A stretch of 64,000 bases of DNA, from assembly GCF_030068455.1 (NCBI RefSeq), contig NZ_JAQOSQ010000009.1, forward strand, positions 1 to 64,000, in the 5' to 3' direction. The notes under the pieces are model-generated. The model made no database searches and was not told the origin of the DNA. It saw nothing but the letters and a program-made list of their open reading frames with translations. This stretch comes from Roseofilum casamattae BLCC-M143. Its GTDB lineage: Bacteria > Cyanobacteriota > Cyanobacteriia > Cyanobacteriales > Desertifilaceae. Below are positions 18,101-26,366 of the stretch, in pieces. Position numbers and translations under genes: made by a program. How positions within the stretch are numbered: position 1 is the first letter of the stretch; every line of letters starts with the position of its first letter.

Positions 18101-19310
18101 GGCAGTAGAAGTTACGTTACGGAGAGTCGCACAGGGCATTATGGATCGACTAAATGCGAAAGCAGACGAGCAATTGAGCCTTCCGGGAAGGAAGTTTTTT
18201 GTCGATATTTTAGTGGGAATTTTATACGATAGTATTCGCAAAACCGCTAATGCTATGGGCGAAACTCGCAATAATATTGCCGCAGAGAACCGAGTTGGTG
18301 GAGAGGCAGATGCTACTCCGATCTTGAACCAGCTCAGTAATAAAGAAGTGGGATTAGTGGTTGCTAATGAATTGTTAACCGGTCAAAACTATGGAGTATT
18401 TGAAGCCACGGCTCTCCCCGATATTTTCGTTAATCCTTTATTGCTCAGACTCAAAGCGAGTCTGAATAAAGCCAAGACAGTGAAGGGAGTCAGACTTGAT
18501 GAAGGACAGAAGCAAGACATTATTCTTGCTTCTGTGATGGATGGATTGAAAGCAGGTTATTCACTTCGAGAGTTAAAGTTATATTTTCCCGAACAAGCAA
18601 TAGAGGATGCGGTCAAGCGACGCAATTTGCTAGATGCCATTAGTCGAAAAGGTCGTTTCGTTCATTGGAAACATAAATATAATGAAAAAGTCAAATCTAA
18701 GGTGAAGAAACTAGGAGATCGCGAACAGAATACGATCCGCGATGAAAACTTGAAGAAAGAGTTTAAGTTCCTTTCCGAACTGAGACAGAAAGTATCCGAT
18801 CGAGATGAAGATAGAACAATAGGCAGTATTGATACATTAGAAACAAAAGCAACAATGAATAATCCATTGTTGAGAGAACTTAAATTGTTTAAGGAGCTTA
18901 AAAATAAGGTTGCCCAAAACAATCCGGATGCTACTCAACAAGCGATCGCCGATCTCGATAAAGCAAAAGCACAAAATCCATTGTTGAGAGAACTTAAATT
19001 GTTTAAGGAGCTTAAAAATAAGGTTGCTCAAAACGATCCGAAAGCTACTCAACAAGCGATCGCCGATCTCGATAACGAGATTACAGCCAGACAACTCAGT
19101 CTATTGGCTCAACCGCTAGAGTCAGATGCACAATCCAATGCAGAATCTGCTACAGTGCTGGATGTTGAGGAGCTAGGCGATCGCTTGAATGGTGCTGAGT
19201 CAAGCTCTCAATCGAATGTGGCTAAGTTGGTCGAACAATTTGAGGATTTGGATCGACAAAATAATCCGAAGAAGAGAAAAAAGAAAAGCAATAAGTTATT
19301 AACTTACTAA
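15156..19310 (+). CDS. Giant predicted contractile-injection-system cargo protein
   Basis: A 1384-residue protein without a recognised catalytic domain. I choose the GTG at 15156 over the ATG at 15207 because residues 4-9 (RNRQYK) then align with RRRQHK of the other cargo. The leader continues with VIQPK (32-36), LPEWRPTEN (44-52) and LQRLQ (58-62). A second IVIQ motif lies near residue 87. Most of the protein is helical and charged. Residues about 858-935 include a hydrophobic stretch (FAIGVVLCAACTVATLG, GVFAASPILISVGLSVIAGG) that might insert in membranes, then a Gly/Ser-rich region. The C-terminus has a 38-residue tandem repeat and a Lys-rich end. The following gene starts 43 bases downstream. 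Polymorphic-toxin-like architecture is inferred from size and layout. Confidence 0.6.
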   Translation: MGFRNRQYKNRVFRQKKMSENSPLPGFSIHPVIQPKRDPKAVKLPEWRPTENQTSQVLQRLQRSTAPKRADEAIAPANATSKSIVIQRDIVTDGVRKVQHDIQQTPDIFKLQNIQRLDVEELAFELSKLHNQTDLDNLNQQLRDRRSPYVEDLVAKRVNYAERVYLDSHLETPVGLPSLEAKLLLSTGHVGTVGVDEQEVVRLIENASTQERKELVRSKDSRYNWYFMMRPQLSRKTRIYVDAMINHARRLKPSEIAGAKDKKQEKRGKEREIVGLVKLLRGNSIFSSRRAKNASQSADRIVEWATRQTPEIRKYATRRGGKLEKYLDRKMPERRHYIMGLIAMPGHSQGDGSQAEENLPALRNAHELYLYLESKRLRNSRKLPGRVWQNLANKIDALGDTGRQEFLRIFKAKKGERASLPLYLIELGIGLDQVQRLSNALAIGSSAQEGSTLWQIQKWVDGYRLFKTGRQLVTLLSQLKGTEYSQLRKNKYLLQKILAEVSFVRNSEKYEKKVKDLLGLDRNGRLAGTDDVDEAEVERRVELKPEHWALKIINASKQGLGRHGWSRNGILSLVTQTYYAAKRLQALEGKNPEAFTRAVLGQVNQSRQGRRAINHSRLSAAKRALRNGTAPTVDARLEGAMFRQIVITRRGQDLFHAGARTSSILNAIEDARGIELLDQWTNIDEFRELKTKLDSANSEQEKEEIQGQMNGFILDMKPSIRQLLRQRQSAGNFQKIYSAFLNKLADSIDNDATFKKAMQTEGMAATSANAEVLRGSDRLITEDNDNSGWQMNWWSAKGAERREAARGVFRELGSVYTPIKAGQSQQVSEGNSQEDLAKARQHLDKRARTFNTLKQDVKKKTLFAIGVVLCAACTVATLGLAPIGVFAASPILISVGLSVIAGGLKAGVEKIFEGNRYGSMDFIATVLQHGILAAVTSGAGELSGVISEASSFMGDLTGGITESTSFAEEAGREFADKALNVSAVEVTLRRVAQGIMDRLNAKADEQLSLPGRKFFVDILVGILYDSIRKTANAMGETRNNIAAENRVGGEADATPILNQLSNKEVGLVVANELLTGQNYGVFEATALPDIFVNPLLLRLKASLNKAKTVKGVRLDEGQKQDIILASVMDGLKAGYSLRELKLYFPEQAIEDAVKRRNLLDAISRKGRFVHWKHKYNEKVKSKVKKLGDREQNTIRDENLKKEFKFLSELRQKVSDRDEDRTIGSIDTLETKATMNNPLLRELKLFKELKNKVAQNNPDATQQAIADLDKAKAQNPLLRELKLFKELKNKVAQNDPKATQQAIADLDNEITARQLSLLAQPLESDAQSNAESATVLDVEELGDRLNGAESSSQSNVAKLVEQFEDLDRQNNPKKRKKKSNKLLTY
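18861..19075 (+). repeat. Tandem 114-bp repeat (38 codons) inside the giant cargo gene
   Basis: Two 101-base blocks (18861-18961 and 18975-19075) are almost identical and offset by 114 bases. Each encodes NPLLRELKLFKELKNKVAQ followed by ATQQAIADLD, a leucine- and charge-rich coiled-coil-like unit. The near-identity at DNA level points to a recent in-frame duplication. Confidence 0.92.
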
Positions 19311-19353
19311 TAAATCAAAAGTCTTATTTTAATGTTTGCACTAGAGAATAAAA

Positions 19354-20238
19354 ATGGTTGTCAAATATATTTTAGCGAAACGATATCGAATTAAGTTGCT
19401 CCTCAACCTATTCAACCGCAACTATTCTCAAAAAGTACAAGTACAAAGAATTGTGGAATGGCTGCAACACCAACCATTACCGCAAGAGCCGGACTGGGAT
19501 GACCCAACGGAATTTTTGCTATCGATAAATTGTAATTTCGATCGCATTACAATTTATGCAGGTGGCGATCGCGATCGCTTTCGAGAATTGTTGTTTAACT
19601 TCATGTTAGACTCCGGACTATCAGACCAGAAAATCGAACAATTAATTGCTACAGATCGACAGCTTGATGCTGAAATTATCGGTACTTGGATGCAAACCAA
19701 TGTCCAGGGTTTAGATGGAGGTTGGTACTATCCAGTCGATCTACCTTTAGATTCGGTTTTGCCTTGTCTTCCTCCATCAGCAGATAAAATAACTTTAATC
19801 AATTGGACTCGGGAATCTAACATTATCGACTGCCAGTTTTTACGAGGTTCGGTTGGCGAACATCAATCGATGATGGAACTATTTATTGCGCTGCCAGAAG
19901 TGGAAATAAGAGAGCAGTTTCAGCTAGTACAATATTTGTTTGAATCTCTAGATTTACCATTTTTTTCTACCGCAATTATCGATACATTCTCTGAGTTGGG
20001 AGCAGATGCGATCGGTTTGGCGATCGCGTTGACTATGGATGGGGCAATCCGTGCTGGTATCTTTATCTTAGAACCACCGACAGAACTGGTTTTAACTCTT
20101 GCTAGTCTCTGTAAAAAATTTTCAGATGGAAAATTAGCGTTGCTTGAAGGTTGCCTCGATCTAAACTCATCGGATATTCTGATTCTCAGTCGCTATGCTT
20201 GGGGTTTGGATGTCGAGCTTTTTTACAGTTTTTCCTAG
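19354..20238 (+). CDS. Unknown protein encoded next to the giant cargo
   Basis: A 294-residue protein I do not recognise. It begins with a basic segment (VKYILAKRYRIKLLLNLFNR) and then is mostly helical, with acidic and hydrophobic patches, WYYPVDLPLDSVLPCLPPS in the middle and a Leu-rich C-terminal half. There is no signal peptide, no clear transmembrane helix and no CIS-type leader. It starts 43 bases after the giant cargo gene on the same strand, so it is probably cotranscribed. Possible roles are cargo chaperone or self-protection factor; neither is shown by a motif. Confidence 0.6.
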   Translation: MVVKYILAKRYRIKLLLNLFNRNYSQKVQVQRIVEWLQHQPLPQEPDWDDPTEFLLSINCNFDRITIYAGGDRDRFRELLFNFMLDSGLSDQKIEQLIATDRQLDAEIIGTWMQTNVQGLDGGWYYPVDLPLDSVLPCLPPSADKITLINWTRESNIIDCQFLRGSVGEHQSMMELFIALPEVEIREQFQLVQYLFESLDLPFFSTAIIDTFSELGADAIGLAIALTMDGAIRAGIFILEPPTELVLTLASLCKKFSDGKLALLEGCLDLNSSDILILSRYAWGLDVELFYSFS

Positions 20239-20287
20239 ATTTTACTGAGAAACAGGCGATCGCAATTTTCGCAATGTTGTGCTGATT

Positions 20288-20644
20288 TTATTCCGATGTG
20301 CTATAATAGCAGAACTGTAAGATAGGCGCGATCGCGCGTAAAGATTGTACCGGTAATTCTAAGGCATCAGCAATATCTTCGAGGTCGTAGAATTGGACTC
20401 CAGATTGAGTGAGTCGAACGAGCGATCGCGCTTGATGAATAGAAATAATCGGCAAGCGCAACCAATCGTCAATTGTAGCTTGATTGACATCAATTCTAAT
20501 GCCTAATTTAGCCGCAAACTCGATCTCGGCAATGGACTGAAATCGGTAGTAAGGATCGTTGAGAATGCGATCGCGTTTAGCATTGAGAGCTAGCCATTGG
20601 AGTGGGTTTTGTATGGCTCGAGCGAGGTTTTCCCAACCGGTCAT
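20288..20644 (-). CDS. ComEA-like helix-hairpin-helix protein
   Basis: A 118-residue protein with a helix-hairpin-helix pair in its C-terminal half: IDVNQATIDDWLRLPIISIH, then QARSLVRL and DLEDIADALELP. The IDVNxA pattern is typical of ComEA/HhH domains that bind DNA without sequence specificity or mediate protein contacts. There is no signal peptide, so it is not a classical periplasmic ComEA. Its ATG directly follows the stop of the upstream minus-strand gene, so translation is probably coupled. Confidence 0.75.
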   Translation of the reverse strand: MTGWENLARAIQNPLQWLALNAKRDRILNDPYYRFQSIAEIEFAAKLGIRIDVNQATIDDWLRLPIISIHQARSLVRLTQSGVQFYDLEDIADALELPVQSLRAIAPILQFCYYSTSE

Positions 20645-21100
20645 TTAGGTTTCTGGAAGTTCCAGAAAGAGTACGGGGGAAAGCTCTTCCCTACCGCCTA
20701 ATTCTTGCAGTTTTCGCTTAGCTGCACCTTGCGGATCTTCGGCGCGCAAAATGGCAAATCCGACACTTTTCAAGCTGGGTAAATCTGACGGGATAGGAGG
20801 CGAAGCAACTGTCTCTGCTGTTGCCGAGTCTGATGGAGAACGATTGGGATCGGTCACTTCGGGTGCCGAAGATCCCGTTTCTTTTTGTTTCAGGATAACG
20901 CAGGCTTCCTGATATGCCGGGAGAATTTCGTTATAGTTGTAGAGCAACTCTTCTAAGGTGACTAATGCTTTTTCATCGCCGTTATCCCAATCTTTGATAA
21001 CTTGATGAATGCCAAAGGTGAGGCTGAGGGGTAGCTCTTCCGAGCATTGAGTCATGGCATAGAGGAAGGCTTTTAAGATTGTGGTATCGGAAGGGTTCAT
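20645..21100 (-). CDS. Conserved cyanobacterial protein of unknown function
   Basis: A 151-residue protein. The N-terminal 70 residues are helical (ILKAFLYAMTQCSEELPLSL, WDNGDEKALVTLEELLYNYN), a Pro/Ser/Thr-rich linker follows (about 75-105), and the C-terminal 40 residues contain AILRAEDPQGAAKRKLQELG. No known catalytic motif is visible. It is read through directly into the HhH gene, so the two probably act together. Confidence 0.7.
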   Translation of the reverse strand: MNPSDTTILKAFLYAMTQCSEELPLSLTFGIHQVIKDWDNGDEKALVTLEELLYNYNEILPAYQEACVILKQKETGSSAPEVTDPNRSPSDSATAETVASPPIPSDLPSLKSVGFAILRAEDPQGAAKRKLQELGGREELSPVLFLELPET

Positions 21101-21222
21101 TGCTGAGTGATGGAGGAAATAGGGGGATGGGACTGGGCAATAGGTCGAGTATAGTTGACCTATAACCCACGACCCAATGACCCATATTTAAAGAGCGTAT
21201 CGCTAGGATTAGCTCGCAACCC

Positions 21223-21357
21223 TTACTCGCGCTCTTCGTTTTGTTGCCGTCGGCGATCGTTCCAGTCGATTAAGGTAAGATAGACAATGCCCAGAGTTAC
21301 CAAAACGAGCAAGGAAAAGGCCGTCCAGACGAGACCTGTAAATAGGGGAGATTCCAT
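21223..21357 (-). CDS. Single-span membrane microprotein next to petN
   Basis: A 44-codon frame. It has an N-terminal MESPLFTGLVWT, one membrane helix (about residues 10-30, Val/Leu-rich) and a charged tail (DWNDRRRQQNEERE). It lies 21 bases downstream of petN on the same strand. Size, topology and position match the small single-helix subunits of photosynthetic or NDH-1 complexes, but I do not recognise which, if any. Clear coding-like composition supports it. Confidence 0.6.
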   Translation of the reverse strand: MESPLFTGLVWTAFSLLVLVTLGIVYLTLIDWNDRRRQQNEERE

Positions 21358-21378
21358 GAGCGTTCCCTCATATGGTAC

Positions 21379-21468
21379 TTAGAATCCGTTTCTTGCCCAC
21401 ACAACCATGGAAATCGAAAAGGTGAAAATAACCAGCAGGGAAACCCAACCTAATGAGAGAATATCCAT
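21379..21468 (-). CDS. petN: Cytochrome b6-f complex subunit VIII (PetN)
   Basis: A 29-residue single-helix membrane protein, [12 protein letters not shown] then a hydrophobic stretch and VVWARNGF. This matches the highly conserved PetN sequence. It is an essential small subunit of the thylakoid cytochrome b6-f complex, which carries electrons between photosystems. It is far too short for usual gene finding but is unmistakable. The 44-codon membrane protein follows immediately and may be cotranscribed. Confidence 0.96.
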   Translation of the reverse strand: MDILSLGWVSLLVIFTFSISMVVWARNGF

Positions 21469-21537
21469 AATTAAATTTTAAACCAACAGTATTACGCCAC
21501 TGCTTATCATATCCGATCGCCACGTCCCAAAGATAGA

Positions 21538-22299
21538 TTAACTTAAGGGAACTTCCCAGCGCTCTCCAGGAGTGGGTGCCACTGCCTTCGTGCTTAACCC
21601 GCGCGCGGATAAGCTTGCTTGAAACTCCTCTAAAGTTCCTTCCGCTCGCAGTAGGGAAATCAGCAGTCCCTCAAATTCGATATCGCCACCAGCGGCTGTC
21701 GGGATAATATATTGGGGTTTGAGCCACTCGGAGACTTCGAGAGCGCTTTCAGTTCCTTTGATGACCGGTCCTAACAGAGGTATGCTCAAGTTAATCGTGG
21801 GCGTAATAATCGTATCGACGGACTCTAGAGTTTTCAGGGTTGGCGAATGATAGCCGTGGGGTTCGTAGTAAACGGTTTTTTCGGTAGCGAGTTCGGCAAA
21901 CACATAGCCGTTTTCCACCAATGTCGGCCCGATAGGAGAACCGGGAACGGCTTTAATGTCTACGGCTTCGTTAAGCTGATGGCTGTCGCCGTGTTCGAGT
22001 ACGGTAATTTGCGTATAGCCTAAGTCTCCCACGACTTTCGCGGCATTGGGCGAGGCAATGACCGGGATGGTTTTATCCAACTGCTTCAGGGTTGGCCGAT
22101 GGGCGTGGTCTTCCAGTCCTTGGGAAAGTACAATGGCATTAATATTTTCTGGTATGGGTCGGTCTTGCTGGCGGTATCCTTTGAATAACCAGGGAAGGTT
22201 ACCGAAGACGAGGGGGCCGACGAGCCAAGGGTCGATGAGGATGCGCTGTTGTCCGAGTTCTAGCAACCAGGAGTTGCTATCGAGATAGGTGAGATACAT
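21538..22299 (-). CDS. Metallo-beta-lactamase-fold protein lacking standard metal ligands
   Basis: A 253-residue protein of the MBL fold (UlaG-like): NSWLLELGQQRILIDPWLVG at the start, a VLSQGLEDHAHRP loop, and a second EPHGYHSP motif. The normal metal-binding motif HxHxDH appears as Q-x-x-x-DH, with the first two His absent. I recall the same pattern in chloroplast and cyanobacterial relatives, so it is probably conserved rather than a mutation. Function is unknown; hydrolysis by the classical binuclear metal site is doubtful. It lies beside petN but is separated by about 70 bases. Confidence 0.7.
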   Translation of the reverse strand: MYLTYLDSNSWLLELGQQRILIDPWLVGPLVFGNLPWLFKGYRQQDRPIPENINAIVLSQGLEDHAHRPTLKQLDKTIPVIASPNAAKVVGDLGYTQITVLEHGDSHQLNEAVDIKAVPGSPIGPTLVENGYVFAELATEKTVYYEPHGYHSPTLKTLESVDTIITPTINLSIPLLGPVIKGTESALEVSEWLKPQYIIPTAAGGDIEFEGLLISLLRAEGTLEEFQASLSARGLSTKAVAPTPGERWEVPLS

Positions 22300-22470
22300 G
22301 AGAACCGATGAGTGCGACGATCTTCTTTTATTGTAGGCAATTGTTACGAAAGGTTAAGGAAGAATATTGCGATCGCAAACTCAGCTCCCTAGATATAGCA
22401 ATTAACTAGTGTTGCGTCAATGCAGAAATGGCAGATAATAGAGAGGTAGAGTGGAAAAAGTCAACAAACC

Positions 22471-23203
22471 ATGCCAGCCAAACGATATATAGTGTCTCTG
22501 ACAGAGGAAGAACGGCAAGAGTTAGAAAAACTGACGAAAACTGGAAAAGCAGCAGCCCGAAAAATTAATCATGCACGAATATTACTGAAAGCAGATATAA
22601 ATCAATCGGGAGGAGGATGGAAAGATAGTGAAATCGCGTCAGCTTTAGATGTGAGTATAAGAACGATTGAAAGAGTGCGACAAAGATGGATGGAAGAAGT
22701 CTTAGAATTATACACCAGTCCTTATGACTCCAATTATCCCTTAGTCTGTTTTGATGAAAGTTCTAAACAACTCATTATTATATAAGGCTTTTGAACCGGA
22801 TGAAGCTCAACGTATTCTGAGCAAATTAGAATTTCACTATACTCCAAAACATGGCAGTTGGTTAAATATGGCAGAAATTGAATTAAGTGTTTTAAACCGA
22901 CAATGTCTGAATCGACGTATTGCCAAAAAAGATATATTGAAGAAGGAAATAGCGGCTTGGGAGAAACAGAGAAATCAAACTGGCTCAGTCATGGATTGGC
23001 AATTTACCACTGAAGAAGCTCGGATTAAGTTAAAGCATTTATATCCGTTAATAAAGCGTGGCAGAAAGATTCCGACTTTGGCGTCAGAACTACTCTCGAA
23101 TAGTTCGAGTAGTATGTGGATTAGTAAGATGGAGAATTGGGGCGCTAATTTTAGAGAGCTAAAAAATGCGGAAATGGGTAAAGCGATAAGAAATATACCA
23201 TGA
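22471..23203 (+). pseudogene. IS630-family transposase remnant with two internal deletions
   Basis: The N-terminal helix-turn-helix part (MPAKRYIVSLTEEERQELEK to RTIERVRQRWMEEV) joins directly to LELYTSPYDSNYPLVCFDE, missing the region that normally lies between. The first DDE Asp (CFDESSKQL) is present. After a further deletion with a frame change, the sequence resumes at SLLYKAFEPDEAQRI and HYTPKHGSWLNMAEIE, which has the last catalytic Glu. The segment with the second Asp (DNLNTH) is gone. The protein cannot be an active transposase. Terminal inverted repeats could not be fixed confidently on either side. Confidence 0.85.
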
Positions 23204-23399
23204 TAATTTTCGAGGTATAATTATTGCAAACTACTTAAACCTTGATAAAATCGTTAAATTTGCACTGAATTACTCCTAACTGAAAGTAGCTCGAAAAGAT
23301 TACCCTGACAGGCTTTAAGAGTTTTAGGAGATGTCTAATATATCAAAGGCCTGCATCTTTCTGTATTCTAGATCCAGATAAGCCGCCATTGATGACCTC

Positions 23400-25418
23400 A
23401 TGCCCGTTACCCAATCCGTACCCATCGTCTCCGATCGCTCCCAAGCCGACCGATCGCAAACTTTTCCCCTCACTGCCATTATCGGCCGAGAAGCGATCAA
23501 ACTAGCTCTGCTGCTAACGGCGATCGATCCGGGACTCGGAGGGGTGGCGATCGCCGGGCGGCGCGGTACGGCCAAATCGGTGATGGCGCGGGCGATTCAC
23601 GGGTTATTGCCGGCGATCGAAATCGAGGAAAACTCCCTCTGGAACGAACGGCCTCACTCCGAGGACGGCGAAAACGCCGAAATCATCCCCGCTCCCTTCG
23701 TGCAAATCCCTCTCGGTATCACGGAAGACCGGCTCATCGGCTCTGTAGACGTAGAGAAATCTGTCAAACAAGGAGCCACCGTCTTCCAGCCCGGACTGCT
23801 TGCTAGCGCCAATCAGGGAGTGCTCTACGTGGACGAAATTAACCTCCTCGACGACCAAATTAGCAACCAACTGCTCTCCGTCCTCAGCGAAGGTCGCAAC
23901 CGCATCGAACGGGAAGGCATCAGCATCGAGCATCCCTGCGAAGCCATTCTCATTGCTACCTATAACCCGGAAGAAGGAGCATTGCGCGAACATCTGCTCG
24001 ATCGCATTGCCATTAGTTTATCGGCCGACGGCGTACTGGCTCTCGACCAACGAGTGGAAGCAGTAGACCAAGTCATTGGCTATGCCAAATCTCCCCAAGA
24101 TTTTCTCAAGAGCTATAGCGAAGAATTGGATAACCTGAAAACCCAGATTCTCCTAGCGCGAGAATGGCTGAAAGATGTCACCATTACCACAGAACAGATT
24201 GAGTATTTAGTTCAAGAAGCTATCCGAGGCGCCGTGCAAGGCCATCGCGCCGAACTCTTTGCCGTGAAAGTAGCAAAAGCTGCCGCCGCTCTGGAAGGAC
24301 GCACCACTGTTACGGCAGAAGACTTGCGCACGGCAGTAGAACTGGTTATTGTACCGCGCGCAACCGTAATTCAGTCGCCACCGCCAGATGAAGCTCCTCC
24401 TCCTCCCCCACCTCCAGAAGCGCCGCAAGACGAGCAAGAGCAACAAGAGGATGATGACAACGAGGACGAAGAAGACGAGAACGAACCCCCGGAACAAAAC
24501 GAACCGGACGAACCGAGCATTCCGGAAGAGTTTCTTTTCGATCCGGAAGGAGTGGTACTCGATCCGAGCGTACTTTACTTCGCGCAAATGGCGAAACGAC
24601 AAGGAAAATCGGGAAGTCGGGCGGTTATTTTTTCCGACGATCGCGGCCGCTATGTGAAACCCATGTTACCGAAGGGGAAAATCCGGCGCATTGCCGTTGA
24701 TGCGACTTTACGCGCGGCAGCTCCGTATCAGAAAGCCAGACGGGAGCGCTATCCCAACCGCCGAGTAATTGTCGAGTCAGGCGATCTGCGCAGCAAGCGG
24801 TTGGTGCGCAAATCCGGCGCTCTGGTCATTTTTGTGGTCGATGCCTCCGGTTCTATGGCGTTGAACCGAATGCAGTCGGCGAAAGGTGCGGTGATGCAGT
24901 TACTCACGGAAGCCTATCAAAATCGCGACCAAGTCTCGCTGATTCCCTTCCGAGGCGAGCAAGCAGAGGTCTTGTTACCCCCCACTCGTTCCATTGCTTC
25001 GGCGCGCCGCAGACTGGAAGTGATGCCCTGTGGAGGCGGTTCTCCCTTGGCTCATGGCTTAACCACGGCGGTACGAGTTGGCATGAATGCGCAACAGTCC
25101 GGCGATATCGGACAAGTGGTGATTGTGGCGATTACGGACGGTCGCGGTAATATTCCGCTCTCTCGCTCTTTGGGAGAACCGGTGGAAGGAGACGAAAAGC
25201 CCAATATTAAGGAAGAGTTGTTGGAGATTGCCGCGCGCATTCGGGCCTTGGGAATTAAGCTGTTAACTATCGATACGGAGCGCAAATTTATTTCCACCGG
25301 ATTTGGCAAAGAACTGGCGAAAACCGCCGGTGGTAGTTATTATCATTTACCGAAAGCGACGGATGCGGCGATCGCTGGTGTGGCTCGGAGCGCGATCGCC
25401 GACATCAAAGCCAAGTAG
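23400..25418 (+). CDS. chlD: Magnesium chelatase subunit D
   Basis: A 672-residue subunit of the ATP-dependent chelatase that inserts magnesium into protoporphyrin IX, the first committed step of chlorophyll synthesis. The N-terminal AAA+ module (about residues 20-320) is ChlI-like, with [13 protein letters not shown] near residue 50 and [13 protein letters not shown] long proline-rich then acidic linker (about 325-380; [18 protein letters not shown]) follows. The C-terminal VWA domain has an intact MIDAS motif ([12 protein letters not shown], near 480) and a later AITDGRGN. This domain order is specific to ChlD. An IS630 remnant lies just upstream. Confidence 0.97.
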   Translation: MPVTQSVPIVSDRSQADRSQTFPLTAIIGREAIKLALLLTAIDPGLGGVAIAGRRGTAKSVMARAIHGLLPAIEIEENSLWNERPHSEDGENAEIIPAPFVQIPLGITEDRLIGSVDVEKSVKQGATVFQPGLLASANQGVLYVDEINLLDDQISNQLLSVLSEGRNRIEREGISIEHPCEAILIATYNPEEGALREHLLDRIAISLSADGVLALDQRVEAVDQVIGYAKSPQDFLKSYSEELDNLKTQILLAREWLKDVTITTEQIEYLVQEAIRGAVQGHRAELFAVKVAKAAAALEGRTTVTAEDLRTAVELVIVPRATVIQSPPPDEAPPPPPPPEAPQDEQEQQEDDDNEDEEDENEPPEQNEPDEPSIPEEFLFDPEGVVLDPSVLYFAQMAKRQGKSGSRAVIFSDDRGRYVKPMLPKGKIRRIAVDATLRAAAPYQKARRERYPNRRVIVESGDLRSKRLVRKSGALVIFVVDASGSMALNRMQSAKGAVMQLLTEAYQNRDQVSLIPFRGEQAEVLLPPTRSIASARRRLEVMPCGGGSPLAHGLTTAVRVGMNAQQSGDIGQVVIVAITDGRGNIPLSRSLGEPVEGDEKPNIKEELLEIAARIRALGIKLLTIDTERKFISTGFGKELAKTAGGSYYHLPKATDAAIAGVARSAIADIKAK

Positions 25419-25730
25419 ACTGTATCTACCAAACAACCGGCATCGTAGATGAGATACATCTCTAGTACCGTCTGTGGTGAAAATCTTGTTGCACTTTTTT
25501 GCCTAAACGACGGGAAACTTCTCGCACCATTTGCAGGAGGAGGCGATCGCCAAATCTTGACGATCCCTCAGATGATTCTGGCGGAAAAGCAGAATCTTCA
25601 GATCCGGGTTTAGGAGAACGAGCATTGCTCGCAACGCGGAAGACCTCCTCGGATAGCGATCGGTATCTTTCATTGTGGATCGATTAGAGGATTATTGCGA
25701 GAGCACCGATCGCGTTTCCCAGTCGTTGAA
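25419..25730. other. Intergenic region, possible decayed coding stretch
   Basis: No intact gene is seen. On the minus strand, one frame from about 25685 down to 25468 reads without stops (for example SEEVFRVASNARSPKPG and MVREVSRRLGKKVQQD) but has no start codon near its beginning. It lies downstream of the minus-strand gene ending at 25731, so it might be the remains of that gene's 3' part. Confidence 0.3.
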
Positions 25731-26162
25731 CTAAGCCAGTTTGGACATTGATGGGTAAGAGTCCGGGCGATCGCATTCCAAGAGCAACATTAAGGAGAGA
25801 ATTCTCCAGGTATGGCTGAGGCGAGCTAAGGAGTCGTTTTCTAGCTCTTCAAGCTGTGGTAAAGGGGAACTTTGCCGTTTTCTGGTGGCTGCTGAGGGTG
25901 TTGTTCTCCGTTCTGCATATTGATATTTGTATGGCTCTTCAGCCACGGATTTCCAGTCTACGCCAGCAACCTCACAAATTTGTTGAAAAGTGTAGTAGTC
26001 GATGCCAATGCCGCGCCAAAATCGTCGCAGAGTGGCTTGGGAGCTATTAGCGTCTTTCCACCAGCGGCTGGTTTGGGTTTTTGTCCATCCTTTGCGACGA
26101 ATAGCGATATAGACTAAGTCCAATCCGGGTTCTGATGCTTTGAGTGTCTTTGCCATAGTCAA
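25731..26162 (-). CDS. Orphan N-terminal domain of a cyanobacterial STAND/NACHT-type protein
   Basis: A 143-residue protein. Residues 5-65 (MAKTLKASEPGLDLVYIAIR, KGWTKTQTSRWWKDAN, ATLRRFWRG, FQQICEVAGVDW) match a small helical domain that in cyanobacteria normally opens large NB-ARC, NACHT or WD40 signalling proteins. The usual NTPase and repeat domains are missing. The remainder is Pro/Ser-rich and ends in a short hydrophobic helix. It may be a stand-alone adaptor or a truncated gene. An ATG at 26162 is used; MAKT at 26156 is an alternative. Confidence 0.6.
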   Translation of the reverse strand: MTMAKTLKASEPGLDLVYIAIRRKGWTKTQTSRWWKDANSSQATLRRFWRGIGIDYYTFQQICEVAGVDWKSVAEEPYKYQYAERRTTPSAATRKRQSSPLPQLEELENDSLARLSHTWRILSLMLLLECDRPDSYPSMSKLA

Positions 26163-26366
26163 TTCAATTGGATAAATGCGATCGCAACAACCAGAGAAGC
26201 CGATTGATTGACCCCTCTATAAGGTTCTCGCTTTTCTGATGCCAATTTTATGCAAGGCGGCACGAATCGTTACATTTATTTACAATTATTGAAATCGAGG
26301 TGAAACCACGAATCCATAAGGAGCAGTGGTCTTATGAACAGATCAAATGTGACCTACAAAACCCAT

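Noticed and set aside
10353-20238. Search for sheath, tube, baseplate, spike or DUF4157 proteins in the cargo island
   Set aside because: None of the frames show these families; the island cannot itself build an injection particle.
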